DNA of 62,000 bases, from assembly GCA_905221605.1 (NCBI GenBank), contig CAJNDS010002369.1, forward strand, positions 293,655-355,654, written 5' to 3'. Below the pieces are notes generated by a model, which saw nothing but the letters and a program-made list of their open reading frames with translations, was not told the DNA's origin and searched no databases. This document shows, piece by piece, positions 51,191 through 60,276 of the stretch. A program made the position numbers and the translations under genes. Each line of letters opens with the position of its first letter. Position 1 is the stretch's first letter. This stretch comes from Symbiodinium natans (taxonomy: Eukaryota > Sar > Dinophyceae > Suessiales > Symbiodiniaceae).

Positions 51191-51343
51191 TCTTAGTAGG
51201 GAATGAGGGAATGAGGGCCATATTATATACATACACATATATATATATATATACATATATACATATATACCTATGCATATATATATATACCCTTTCATGG
51301 ATTATATAGGGCTCTTATTCCCTCATTCCCTATTAAGAACCAG
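51191..51343. mobile_element. TIR element with TA-rich core
   Basis: The arms tggttcttagtagggaatga and tggttcttaatagggaatga (second read on minus) extend to about 33 bp with three mismatches, enclosing a TA microsatellite. Coding-like sequence abuts both sides (right: 51346-51433 plus, LKDFPKGLGPLATAARLVHQ ending at GTGAGT). Confidence 0.85.
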
Positions 51344-51456
51344 GGAGCTTAACCCAGCCCTAAAGGACTTTCCAAAGGGCCTCGGCCCCCTTGCCACGGC
51401 CGCCCGGCTCGTCCATCAGAGCCACGCCGCGTGAGTGCAAGAGCTGAGGCAGGAAT

Positions 51457-51735
51457 TGAGGTTTAGGGTTTAGGGTTTTAGGGTTTAGGGTTTAGGGTTT
51501 AGGGTTTAGGGTTTAGGGTTTAGGGTTTAGGGTTCCGGGTTTAGGGTTTAGGGTTTGGGGTTTAGGTTTAGGGTTTAGGGTTTGGGGTTCAGGGTTTGGG
51601 GTTCAGGGTTTAGGGTTTGGGGTTTAGGGTTTGGGTTTAGGGTTTAGGGTTTAGGGTTTAGGGTTTAGGGTTTAGGGTTTAGGGTTTAGGGTTTAGGGTT
51701 TAGGGTTTAGGGTTTAGGGTTTGGGGTTTAGGGTT
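51457..51735 (+). repeat. TTTAGGG array, the longest here (about 38 units)
   Basis: Mostly perfect with TTTGGGG and TTCAGGG variants in the middle. Confidence 0.97.
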
Positions 51736-51778
51736 GGGAACCGGCGAGGGTTTAGGGGTGCAGGCTTGAGGACGCAGG

Positions 51779-52217
51779 TTAAGGAAGAGTTTGAAAGAAG
51801 TATGGATTCATACGATTGAAATAGGGTTTAGCGCATAAGTTGTGGGTCTGGCTCTTTAGGGCTGTAGGGTTTGAGTTCAGGGAATGGGGGGCTTTTAGGA
51901 CGCGTTTCAGGAAGATTCGGCTCGGCTTAGTGGGGCCTCGACTTGCTTCAAGGTCTCCGGGCCAAGCCTCTAGTACAGTAAACCCCAAAAAGTTGGAACA
52001 TTCTTCTCCCTATACCCCAAAAGGTATACTAAAGGGAATCCCAGCTCTAATCATCCTTAAACCATGTTCCAACTTTCTGGAGTTTACTGTAGGTGGCTTT
52101 GATAGACAAAAGGCCTTCGAGGAGAGCGCCTTGGTTACGGACTTCGGGAAATGCAAGAGCAAGCGGGCTTTGGCACTGAATGCCTTCGGCTGGCAGTCCC
52201 TGAGCCTTGAACCCTAA
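51779..52217. other. coding-like blocks split by a family-6 introner
   Basis: Both strands read across both sides. Minus: PAEGIQCQSPLALAFPEVRN / element / VLEAWPGDLEASRGPTKPSR. Plus: RTRFRKIRLGLVGPRLASRS / element / FDRQKAFEESALVTDFGKCK with a stop at 52217. Minus agrees with its neighbours. Not recognised. Confidence 0.4.
51975..52092. mobile_element. introner-like element, family 6 (TIR 28 bp)
   Basis: The ends tacagtaaaccccaaaaagt and tacagtaaactccagaaagt (second read on minus) continue to about 28 bp with two mismatches. It sits between two coding-like blocks. Confidence 0.85.
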
Positions 52218-52227
52218 GCCCTCAAAC

Positions 52228-52257
52228 CCCCCCCCCCCCCCCAAAAAAAAAAAAAAA
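52228..52257. repeat. C-run followed by A-run
   Basis: About 16 C then about 15 A: the reverse complement of the T-then-G arrangement seen elsewhere. Confidence 0.9.
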
Positions 52258-52437
52258 CAGTAGAACCCCACAAATCCTACAAACCCTTTCAACCCTACAA
52301 ACTCTATAAACCCTAAACCCTAAACACCATAAACTCGATAGATCCTGACAAGCCCCTGGACCTTTTTGCTGAGGGCCTTCGAGGCCCTCTCAAGCCGAAG
52401 GAGGGAACTCAAAGATTCTCAAGGAAAGGATGATGCA

Positions 52438-52508
52438 GTTTAGGGTTTAGGGTTTAGGGTTTAGGGTTTAGGGTTTAGGGTTTAGGGTTTAGGGTTTAGG
52501 GTTTAGGG
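52438..52508 (+). repeat. perfect TTTAGGG array (about 10 units)
   Basis: Uninterrupted heptamers directly 3' of the CysRS exon at 52517. Confidence 0.97.
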
Positions 52509-52516
52509 TTGTGATC

Positions 52517-52998
52517 CTGAAGTCGATTCCACAGGCCTGACGAATTCGGTCAGCTTCGGGGAAGTTGTTGGCTCTCCGGGCCTCCCAGAAGGGGTTGGGG
52601 GGTAAGGGCCTAGGGTTTAGGGTTTAGGGTTTAGGGTTTAGGGTTTAGGGTTTAGGGTTTAAAGGTTCAGGGTTGAGGTGCATGTTGAATGAAATGCTTA
52701 CTTACAGTAAAACAATATAGAGATATGTAAAGATTGGTGATTTCCGTAAATAGGGGTACCCCTTATATACCCCAAGATACTAGATACTCCGTTTACAGGA
52801 ACCCCCCGAAAAAAAGGTACCCCTATTTTCGGAACCCCCCCCCCCCCCCCCTTTCTGCGTTTGGGCCGTTTGGGGATTCAGGTCCCTAAACCCTAAATCC
52901 TAAACCCTAAACCCTAAACCCGAAGGGGGGGCCAGATATAGAGACGCACAAAGCTCAGCCTCGTTCCGCTCGTCGATGAACTTCTCAATCTCCTCAGC
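52517..52998 (-). CDS. cysteinyl-tRNA synthetase C-terminal fragment, two exons
   Basis: Two minus exons: about 52960-52998 (AEEIEKFIDERNE) and 52517-52581 (ARRANNFPEADRIRQACGID). Joined with a GC donor (gag|GCTGAG) and AG acceptor they read through EIEKFIDERNEARRANNF without a frame break. This matches the C-terminal helical segment of class I CysRS (I..LI.ERN.AR..K.F..AD.IR..L...GI). The 378-bp intron holds a TTTAGGG array (52613-52661) and a family-7 element. The catalytic HIGH and KMSKS parts should lie to the right but I did not find them, so a pseudogene or more exons are both possible. Confidence 0.55.
52613..52661 (+). repeat. TTTAGGG array inside CysRS intron
   Basis: Seven perfect heptamers. 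Confidence 0.97.
52742..52832. mobile_element. introner-like element, family 7, inside CysRS intron
   Basis: Ends gatttccgtaaataggggta and aggtacccctattttcggaa are inverted. A C-run (52837-52852) follows directly. Confidence 0.7.
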
Positions 52999-53039
52999 CG
53001 GGAATTATCGAGGCGTGGACCCTAGAACAGCAGAGAGCA

Positions 53040-53830
53040 ACCTTGAAGATAGTCCATCACTAAACCCTAAACTCTAAACCCTAAATACCCTAAGCCCCAA
53101 ACCCTAAACCCTAAACCTTGGACCCTATACCCTAAACCCTAAACCCTCTTCAACCAAAACCGGAAACTCGCGAACGCGCACCAAAAAACACCAGCGCCTG
53201 AGGGCCTGGCATGGACTGGAGGTGCATTTGGGCCAGGCCTGACTACAGGGGTTTAGGGTTTGGGTTTAGGGTTTAGGGTACTAGGCCCAACAGTATCCTA
53301 GGAATGAAAATGGTAACCTTTTGGGTTTCAGGGGCTTATAAGGAAAAGGAATAAGGGCCTACTCTGGGTTCTAGTTTACTTACTGGTTCAGTAGTGCATT
53401 TAAGGAATTAGGTGCCCTTACTACTCTCTACCGGGGGAAAGGGTTCTACACGGGGGATAAAAGGTACTGTCCCTTACTTTTTCGAAGAACTAATAGGGGT
53501 ATTTAGCCGCTGGGGTTAGGGTATATGGGGCCTCTATGCCTTATACCCTAAACCCTAAACCCTAAACCCTAAACCCTAAACCCTAAACCCTAATGCGAGA
53601 CCAACACTCTTTCTTGAAGCAAGGTGCCTTAAATCGCACTGCAACTGGTTTATGAGGCTCCTCATACCCTAAACCATGAACCCTAAAACCCTCAAGCTTA
53701 CATCCTGAACCCCACAAAAAACCTTTTCTCTGGCATTCGGGGCTTCGGGTCCCCCCCCCAAGAGGCCACTCAATTCTGAAGCTCCACAGGAAGCCTACTT
53801 AGGGTTAGGGCTTAGGGTCTATAACTAGGG
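53040..53830. other. heptamer runs, possible introner, short coding-like blocks
   Basis: CCCTAAA runs at 53058-53145 and 53543-53592. 53280-53400 resembles family 5 in parts (tggtaaccttttgggttt, ggttctagtttactta). 53600-53645 minus reads EEPHKPVAVRFKAPCFKKEC. No CysRS catalytic motif seen. Confidence 0.4.
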
Positions 53831-54043
53831 TTGAGGTTTAGAGCTTTGGCCAGGCACACAGAAATAATTGACTACGTAATCCACATGAGAAGGTTCGAAG
53901 GCACTATGCTCAAGGAGAGCCAGCGTCGGAGTTGCGGCTTTAGGGGCTTGAATTCTTCAGGGCTTTCGGGGTTTTACAAGGACAGCCCCTTTGCGAGGAT
54001 TCGGGATTCATGCCAGAATTCTTGCCACACCCTAAGACCCTAA
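53831..54043 (+). CDS. unassigned coding-like ORF
   Basis: Plus ORF contains RALARHTEIIDYVIHMRRFE then GTMLKESQRRSCGFRGLNSS, with a stop in the first heptamers. Minus frames are interrupted. Not recognised. Confidence 0.35.
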   Translation: MRFRALARHTEIIDYVIHMRRFEGTMLKESQRRSCGFRGLNSSGLSGFYKDSPFARIRDSCQNSCHTLRP

Positions 54044-54103
54044 ACCCTAAACCCTAAAACCCTAAATCCCACAGGCACTTTCGAGGAAAGTAAGCTCCCA
54101 GAC

Positions 54104-54178
54104 TCACCGCGATCGATGGCGCCGTCGGACGTCTTCACCGGCTCCCTGGTTCGTGTATACCGGCTCGGAGCCAGGGGG
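54104..54178 (-). CDS. candidate exon with GTGAGT donor
   Basis: Minus reading APSRYTRTREPVKTSDGAID ends at gcg|GTGAGTCTGG. Upstream is a TTTAGGG run (54179-54205). A canonical donor on the strand of the recognised genes supports it. Not recognised. Confidence 0.4.
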   Translation of the reverse strand, partial: PPGSEPVYTNQGAGEDVRRRHRSR

Positions 54179-54258
54179 TTTAGGGTTTAGGGTTTAGGGT
54201 TTGGGGTTGAAGGGCTGTAATATGGGGTCTTCATGATTAGAAATCGGGCTTGGGGGCT

Positions 54259-54426
54259 ATGAGCTATGATAGTCAGGGATCTATGGGGGAAGACTATGAC
54301 TATGAGAAGCTAGTCCGACCCCGCCTAGAAGGTGCAGGTTCTGTTCTTTCAATGGGAGGGTTGCGAATCCGCTCAGGGCTTAGCAAAATGCAGGGCGTAG
54401 AGGTCAGGGTTGAGCGTTTCGTTTAG
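54259..54426 (+). CDS. 55-codon ORF, unassigned
   Basis: Starts ATG: MSYDSQGSMGEDYDYEKLVR, then GGLRIRSGLSKMQGVEVRVE, stop TAG. Minus also has a protein-like frame (SPERIRNPPIERTEPAPSRR). Immediately 3' is an inverted repeat (aggcatttc ... gaaatgcct, 54425-54473). Confidence 0.35.
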   Translation: MSYDSQGSMGEDYDYEKLVRPRLEGAGSVLSMGGLRIRSGLSKMQGVEVRVERFV

Positions 54427-54476
54427 GCATTTCGCTGCGAAGATGGATGCAGCTCAAGCTGAGAAATGCCTGAGGC

Positions 54477-54528
54477 CTAAACCCTAAACCCTAAACCCTA
54501 AACCCTAAACCCTAAACCCTAAACCCTT
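54477..54528 (-). repeat. CCCTAAA array (about 7 units)
   Basis: Perfect heptamers. A similar array is at 54774-54817. Confidence 0.97.
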
Positions 54529-54825
54529 AGCATCAAGCCCGGCCCTTTCCAGCTCTTACAGCCTTAGTTTTTGTCTGTTGCTTTGCAGTCGGGAGAGGGG
54601 AGGGAAGGGAAGGTTGATGTTGGAGGCCATGTGCATGCATTTTGTGTAGATGACTGAAGGGGGCAGGTAGCTGATGAGGGCGTGATTAGGGCTTGTGGGG
54701 ATTGGGGTTGCCGGTAAGTATTACATTGCAGGAAGGAGCCACGGAATACGCCCGCGAAGGAGCCCTCGAGCTAAACCCTAAACCCTAAACCCTAAACCCT
54801 AAACCCTAAACCCTAAACCTCGCAG

Positions 54826-54990
54826 GTGCCACGGCGCCTTCGTATGGGCCCTTCATTGTTGGGAGCCCCGTATATACTCCATCCTAGCCTACTCAACCCA
54901 GGGGCCCCCGACTTCAGAGCCTCTTGCAGCACAGCACGGGGCCGAGCCGTGTTAATCTGGGGTCTACGATGCCCACGAAAAAAAGCAAGT
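54826..54990 (-). CDS. unassigned coding-like exon
   Basis: Minus reading contains INTARPRAVLQEALKSGAPG then LSRLGWSIYGAPNNEGPIRR, open for about 55 codons between two heptamer arrays. A plus frame is also open. Not recognised. Confidence 0.35.
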
Positions 54991-55032
54991 TTAGGATTTA
55001 GGGTTTAGGGTTTAGGGTTTAGGGTTTAGGGT
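54975..55032 (+). repeat. TTTAGGG array inside a short duplication
   Basis: The array is bracketed by tctacgatgcccacgaaaaa on both sides (54963 and 55032), so it appears to have been inserted in, or to have duplicated, a unique 20-bp target. Confidence 0.85.
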
Positions 55033-55111
55033 CTACGATGCCCACGAAAAAAGATTCCGAAACACTGAGCCGCTAGATTGTGGGGGCATTTGGGTAAAAC
55101 CCCCTGCATGG

Positions 55112-55221
55112 TGGCCCAGTAGCTAAGATTGAGAGAAAGGCACCTTTTTTGGGGGGTTGGTTACTTTATCAGGGAACCCAGAACCAAAACAAAGGGTACA
55201 GGCTACCACTGGGCTACCAGC
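55112..55221 (-). mobile_element. introner, family 5
   Basis: Plus strand tggcccagtagctaagattg to ggctaccactgggctaccag; inverted ends GGCCCAGTAGC / CTGGGCTACC. Confidence 0.8.
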
Positions 55222-55310
55222 CTATATCAACAAGATTTTACACCCCAATCCCTAAACCCTAAACCCTAAACCCTGAACCCTAAACCTTATATTCACAAGA
55301 ACAGTTTAAG

Positions 55311-55424
55311 TCGCAATCCCCAAGCCACCTTGCCTCTTCGTCGTCCGTGCCTTGCCCTTGCGCTTGTCCTTGGATGTTGCGTCGCCTGAGGGCACCGTGC
55401 TGCTACCAAGCTTAGACAGCAGAG
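55311..55424 (-). CDS. candidate C-terminal exon, basic tail
   Basis: Minus reading LLSKLGSSTVPSGDATSKDK then RKGKARTTKRQGGLGIAT and TAA. The Lys/Arg-rich end is unlike random sequence and the reading starts at the edge of a TTTAGGG array. Not recognised; could be a nuclear-targeted or RNA-binding tail. Confidence 0.45.
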
Positions 55425-55960
55425 GTTTGGGGTTTAGGGTTTAGGGTTTAGGGTTTAGGGCACTAGTTCATGGTTGGGATAGCATAAAAAAAACTTCTAC
55501 TAACTTAGTGAGTTTAAGTACCCTGAAAAGATGAAAAAATGTTGCACCACTATGACAAAGTACACCCGTATAACCTTTGATGACTAGATGGTTGCAGGTT
55601 AGCCTTCGGGGTAGATACCCGCATGGACGACAGCACCGGAGCAACACCTAATCGGGACTACAATAGGGGCACTAGAAGCCCTAAATAGGACTGAAAGCAT
55701 AAGGGGGACCTTCCCAACCCTAAACCCTCAACCTAGTTTCTGTCGACCACCCATTGGGTCCCCCCCCCCCCCCCCTTGCCTTCATCCTCGTCGGCAGCGC
55801 CGCCGCCGCCGGTGAAGGGAGCTCGGGAGCTGTATCTCGGAGAGGCTCTCGGGATTTCGGCTTCAGGGTTTAGGGCGTGGTGTTTGAAGTGAAAGCATTT
55901 TTTGGTGCAAGTGGGGGGACAGACAAGTAAGAGCTAAGTACCTCTTCGGGGGTCTTGCGA
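55425..55960. other. repeats, C-run and weak coding-like blocks
   Basis: TTTAGGG run 55428-55460, C-run 55757-55775. 55780-55865 minus reads RYSSRAPFTGGGGAADEDEG. The rest has no supported feature. Confidence 0.4.
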
Positions 55961-55961
55961 G

Positions 55962-56052
55962 GGACCCTAAACCCTAAACCCTAAACCCTAAACCCTAAAC
56001 CCTAAACCCTAAACCCTAAACCCTAAACCCTAAACCCTAAACCCTAAACCCT
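55962..56052 (-). repeat. CCCTAAA array (about 13 units)
   Basis: Perfect heptamers. Confidence 0.97.
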
Positions 56053-56160
56053 CCTAAACGTACCAAAAGAGGACACGAGGGAAGCAATTCAGGACTTCTC
56101 GCAGCGAGAAGCTGGAGAGCACATGCTTCGGCATGTCGATGCACAGAGGTACGATAAACC
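56053..56160. other. last coding-like block before the right repeat region
   Basis: Plus reading contains VPKEDTREAIQDFSQREAGE then HMLRHVDAQR and ends at GAG|GTACGA. Minus reads MPKHVLSSFSLREVLNCFPR. Purine-first codon bias favours plus. Not recognised. Confidence 0.4.
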
Positions 56161-56164
56161 CTAA

Positions 56165-56345
56165 ACTGCCCTAAACCCTAAACCCCTAACCCCTGAACCC
56201 CTGAACCCCTGAACCCCTGAACCCCTGAACCCCTGAACCCCTGAACCCCTGAACCCCTGAACCCCTAAACCCCTAAACCCCTAAACCCCTAAACCCCTAG
56301 ACCCCGAAACCCCTAAACCCCTAAACCCTAAACCCCAAACCTTAA
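56165..56345 (-). repeat. CCCCTGAA then CCCCTAAA octamer array
   Basis: About ten CCCCTGAA octamers followed by about eight CCCCTAAA. The shift from heptamer to octamer marks the right edge of the telomere-repeat domain. Confidence 0.95.
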
Positions 56346-56429
56346 ACCTCTACGGGCTGGATAAAGGAGTTTGTACGTAGGACCTTTCTGCTCTATTTGG
56401 CTTTGCTCTCTGCCTGACTAACTTTTCAG

Positions 56430-59165
56430 GATTTTAAGGATTTTAAGGATTTTAAAGATTTTAAAAAGGCTTTAAAATCCTTAAAACCCTTAAAGTTTTT
56501 GGAAAATCCATTTCCAAAAAATTTAAGGGTTTTAAGGCTTTTTAAAATTTTAAGAAGGCCTTAAAACCCTTAAAATCCTTAAAGTTTTTGGAAAATCCAT
56601 TTCCTAAAGCTTTAAGGATTTTAAGGGTTTTAAGGTGTCTTTTAAATCTTTAAAATCCTTAAAACCCTTAAAGGTTTTGGAAAATCCATTTCCAAAAAAT
56701 TTGAAGATTTTAAGGATTTTAAGGATTTTAAGGATTTTAAAGATTTTAAAGGGGTCCCGGAGGCCCAGGAGCCCCGGGCCACCTTTTAAAATCTTTAAAA
56801 TCTTTAAAATCTTTAAAATCCTTAAAGTTTTTGGAAATCCATTTCCTAAAACTTTAAGGATTTTAAGGGTTTTAAGGCCTTTTTAAAATCTTTAAAATCC
56901 TTAAAATCCTGAAAGTTTTTGGAAAATCCATTTCCAAAAACTTTAAGGATTTTAAGGGTTTTAAGGATTTTAAGGGTTTTGAAGATTTTAAAGGGGTCCC
57001 GGAGGCCCAGGGGCCCCGGGCCACCTTTTAAAATCTTTAAAACCTTTAAAATCCTTAAAATCCTTAAAGTTTTTGGAAATCCATTTCCTAAAACTTTAAG
57101 GATTTTAAGGGTTTTAAGGCCTTTTTAAAGTCTTTAAAATCCTTAAAATCCGTAAAGTTTTTGGAAAATCCATTTCCAAAGATTTTAAAGATTTTAAGGA
57201 TTTTAAGGATTTTAAGGATTTTAAAGATTTTAAAGGGGTCCCGGAGGCCCAGGAGCCCCGGGCCACCTTTTAAAATCTTTAAAACCTTTAAAATCTTTAA
57301 AATCCTTAAAGTTTTTGGAAAATCCATTTCCTAAAACTTTAAGGATTTTAGGGGTTTTAAGGCCTTTTTAAAATCTATAAAATCCTTAAAATCCTTAAAG
57401 TTTTTGGAAAATCCATTTCCAAAAATTTTAAGGATTTTAAGGATTTTAAAGATTTTAAAGGGGTCCCGGAGGCCCAGGGGCCCCGGGCCACCTTCTAAAA
57501 TCTTTAAAACCTTTAAAATCTTTAAAATCCTTAAAGTTTTTGGAAAATCCATTTCCTAAAACTTTAAGGATTTTAAGGGTTTTAAGGCCTTTTTAAAATC
57601 TTTAAAATCCTTAAAATCCTTAAAGTTTTTGGAAAATCCATTTCCAAAAATTTAGGATTTTAAGGATGTTAAGGATTTTAAAGATTTTAAAGGGGTCCCG
57701 GAGGCCCAGGGGCCCGGGCCACCTTTTAAAATCTTTAAAACCTTTAAAATCCTTAAAATCCTTAAAGTTTTTGGAAAATCCATTTCCTAAAACTTTAAGG
57801 ATTTTAAGGGTTTTAAGGCCTTTTTAAAGTCTTTAAAATCCTTAAAATCCTTAAAGTTTTTGGAAAATCCATTTCCAAAAATTTTAAAGATTTTAAGGAT
57901 TTTAAGGATTTTAAAGATTTTAAAGGGGTCCCGGAGGCCCAGGAGCCCCGGGCCACCTTTTAAAATCTTTAAAACCTTTAAAATCCTTAAAATCCTTAAA
58001 GTTTTTGGAAAATCCATTTCCTAAAACTTTAAGGATTTTAAGGGTTTTAAGGCCTTTTTAAAGTCTTTAAAATCCTTAAAATCCTTAAAGTTTTTGGAAA
58101 ATCCATTTCCAAAAATTTTAAAGATTTTTAGGATTTTAAGGATGTTAAGGATTTTAAAGATTTTAAAGGGGGTCCCGGAGGCCCAGGGGCCCCGGGCCAC
58201 CTTTTAAAATCTTTCAAACCTTTAAAATCCTTAAATCCTTAAAGCTTTGGGAAAATCCATTTCCAAAAATTTTAAGAATTTTAAGGATTTTAAGCATTTT
58301 AAAAATTTTAAAGGGGTCCCGGAGGCCCAGTGGCCCAGGGCCACCTTTTAAAATCTTTAAAGCCTTTAAAATCTTTAAAATCCTTAAAGTTTTTGGAAAA
58401 TCCATTTCCTAAAACTTTAAGGATTTTCAGGGTTTTAAGGCCATTTTTAAAATCTTTAAAAATCCTTAAAATCCTTAAAGTTTTTGGAAAATCCATTTCC
58501 AAGAATTTTAAGGATTTTAAGGATTTTAAGGATTTTAAAGATTTTAAAGGGGTCCCGGAGGCCCAGGCGCCCCGGGCCACCTTTTAAAATCTTTAAAATC
58601 TTTAAAATCCTTAAAAATAAATAAAGTTTTTGGAAAATCCATTTCCTAAAACTTTAAGGATTCTAAGGGTTTTCAGGTGTTTTTTAAATCTTTAAAATCC
58701 TTAAAACCCTTAAAGTTTTTGGAAAATCCATTTCCAAAAATTTTAAAGATTTTAAGGATTTTAAGGATGTTAAGGATTTTAAAGATTTTAAAGGGGTCCC
58801 GGAGGCCCAGGAGCCCCGGGCCACCTTTTAAAATCTTTAAAATCTTTAAAATCCTTAAAGTTTTTGGAAATCCATTTCCTAAAACTTTAAGGATTTTAAG
58901 GGTTTTAAGGCCTTTTTAAAGTCTTTAAAATCCTTAAAATCCTTAAAGTTTTTGGAAAATCCATTTCCAAAAATTTTACAGATTTTAAGGATTTTAAGGA
59001 TTTTACAGATTTTAAAGGGGTCCCGGAGGCCCAGGAGCCCCGGGCCACCTTTTAAAATCTTTAAAATCTTTAAAATCCTTAAAGTTTTTGGAAATCCATT
59101 TCCTAAAACTTTAAGGATTTTAAGGGTTTTAAGGCCTTTTTAAAGTCTTTAAAATCCTTAAAATC
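56430..59165. repeat. TTTTAAGG-rich higher-order array, 11 units
   Basis: Unit about 220-245 bp. Each has a GC box (ggggtcccggaggcccagg...) starting near 56751, 56993, 57235, 57470, 57692, 57925, 58169, 58313, 58549, 58793 and 59017; the 58169-58313 spacing is short. The box is flanked by inverted ttttaaag words, and each unit has two near-palindromes gaaaatccatttcc. All ORFs here (repeats such as KIFKIFKIL) are translations of the array. Confidence 0.93.
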
Positions 59166-59170
59166 CCTAA

Positions 59171-59240
59171 CACAATGAAATTAATTTAAACGATTTAATC
59201 GTTTAAATCCTACGGTCGCCTGTCGGATTTAAACGATTTA
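59171..59240. repeat. palindromic tttaaacgatttaatcgtttaaa segment
   Basis: A perfect-looking dyad followed by a second half site (gatttaaacgattta); it separates two array types. Confidence 0.75.
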
Positions 59241-59675
59241 CAGCCCGATTTGGCCAAATTTTGCCCGAAGGCTGCCCGGCAAAATTTGGCCAAATCGAGC
59301 CGCGCTTTTCTCATCGCGTACGAAGAGCAGCCCGATTTGGCCAAATTTTGCCCGAAAGCTGCCTGGCAAAATGTGGCCAAATCGAGCTGCGCATTTCTCA
59401 TCGCATACGAAGAGCAGCCCGATTTGGCTAAATTTTGCCCGAAAGCTGCCCGGCAAAATTTGGCCAAATCGAGCCGCGCCTTTCTCATCGCCTACGAAGA
59501 GCAGCCCGATTTGGCCAAATTTTGCCCGAAGGCTGCCCGGCAAAATTTGGCCAAATCGAGCCGCGCCTTTCTCATCGCGTACGACGAGCACCCCGATTTG
59601 GCCAAATTTTGCCCGCAGACTGTCCGGCAAAATTTGGCCAAATCCAGCCGCACGTTTCCCATTGTTGGGCCCTTT
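59241..59675. repeat. 87-bp tandem array, five units, each a hairpin
   Basis: Unit starts near 59241, 59328, 59415, 59502 and 59589. Within each, gatttggccaaattttgcc and its exact reverse complement flank about 11 bp. 87 is a multiple of three, so both strands have long ORFs (plus 59250-59786, minus 59238-59708). These are not accepted as genes because the period alone explains them. Confidence 0.93.
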
Positions 59676-60268
59676 GGGGCCTTTTTTTTTGGGGCCAAAT
59701 TGGGCCAAAAGGGCAAATGTTGCCCAAAATTAGCCAAAGGAGAAAAACAGAACCCACTTCATAAACTGTATAAACCTTATAAGTAGTTTATATAATTCTT
59801 TTACCCCACCCCCCCAGCCCTCCTCCACCTTCCGTGCCCTCTACCTCTCAAAAACGAAAGCTTGTACTTGTACTTGTACTTGTAATGTACTCTGATAGGC
59901 GCAGAGTGTGCCTAGGTCACTTGAGAAGTTTTGAGCGGCGCAGCAAACCCAGCTGATGCTCATGATGTCTCTCTCCCTACATATGGGCGATGGAACGGGT
60001 GTCCTGTTTGATAGTTTTCTGCATCTTCAAGGGAGAAAAAAAGACTCCCCCCCAAGAAGGAAAAGTAACATAAGAGCTAGGGAGGGGCATTGAAGAGCTC
60101 CTCTCTTTACTTAGTCAGTCCCTGTCCTCGCTTCTTATCTGTTGTCTTTCTTAGTCGCTTCAAAAAGCAAAATAAGGGAAGGGCGATTTCCTGAAGAGGA
60201 GGAAGGGCACCTATCTGTGAATAGCAAGATTGGTTTTTTCTAGTTAGGGAGAGACAAGGGAGATATAT
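59241..60268. repeat. 1.0-kb segment, duplication copy 1
   Basis: The 87-bp array plus its right flank (landmarks aaaaacagaacccacttcat, cttgtacttgtacttgtac, ggcgcagagtgtgcctaggt, gggagagacaagggagat) recurs at about 60487-61455 in direct orientation, offset near 1.2 kb, with scattered substitutions and small indels. Confidence 0.9.
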
Positions 60269-60276
60269 AAAGCTTT

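Larger units (their letters stand above)
9970..56345. repeat. domain saturated with telomere-type repeats
   Basis: Across this 46-kb span TTTAGGG or CCCTAAA words recur every few hundred bases in both orientations, as perfect arrays of 50-280 bp and as decayed relatives (TTTGGGG, TTCAGGG, CCCTAAG, CCCCTAAA, TTTATAGGG). Between them are 60-250-bp blocks of complex sequence. Where genes could be reconstructed (MORN, OST-alpha-like, J-domain, CysRS) these blocks are exons and the repeats fall in introns. Both array orientations alternate along one strand, so this is interstitial repeat, not a chromosome end. Confidence 0.85.

Noticed and set aside
56635-59143. Repeated KIFKIFKIL-type ORFs
   Set aside because: Translations of the TTTTAAGG array, present on both strands and in several frames.
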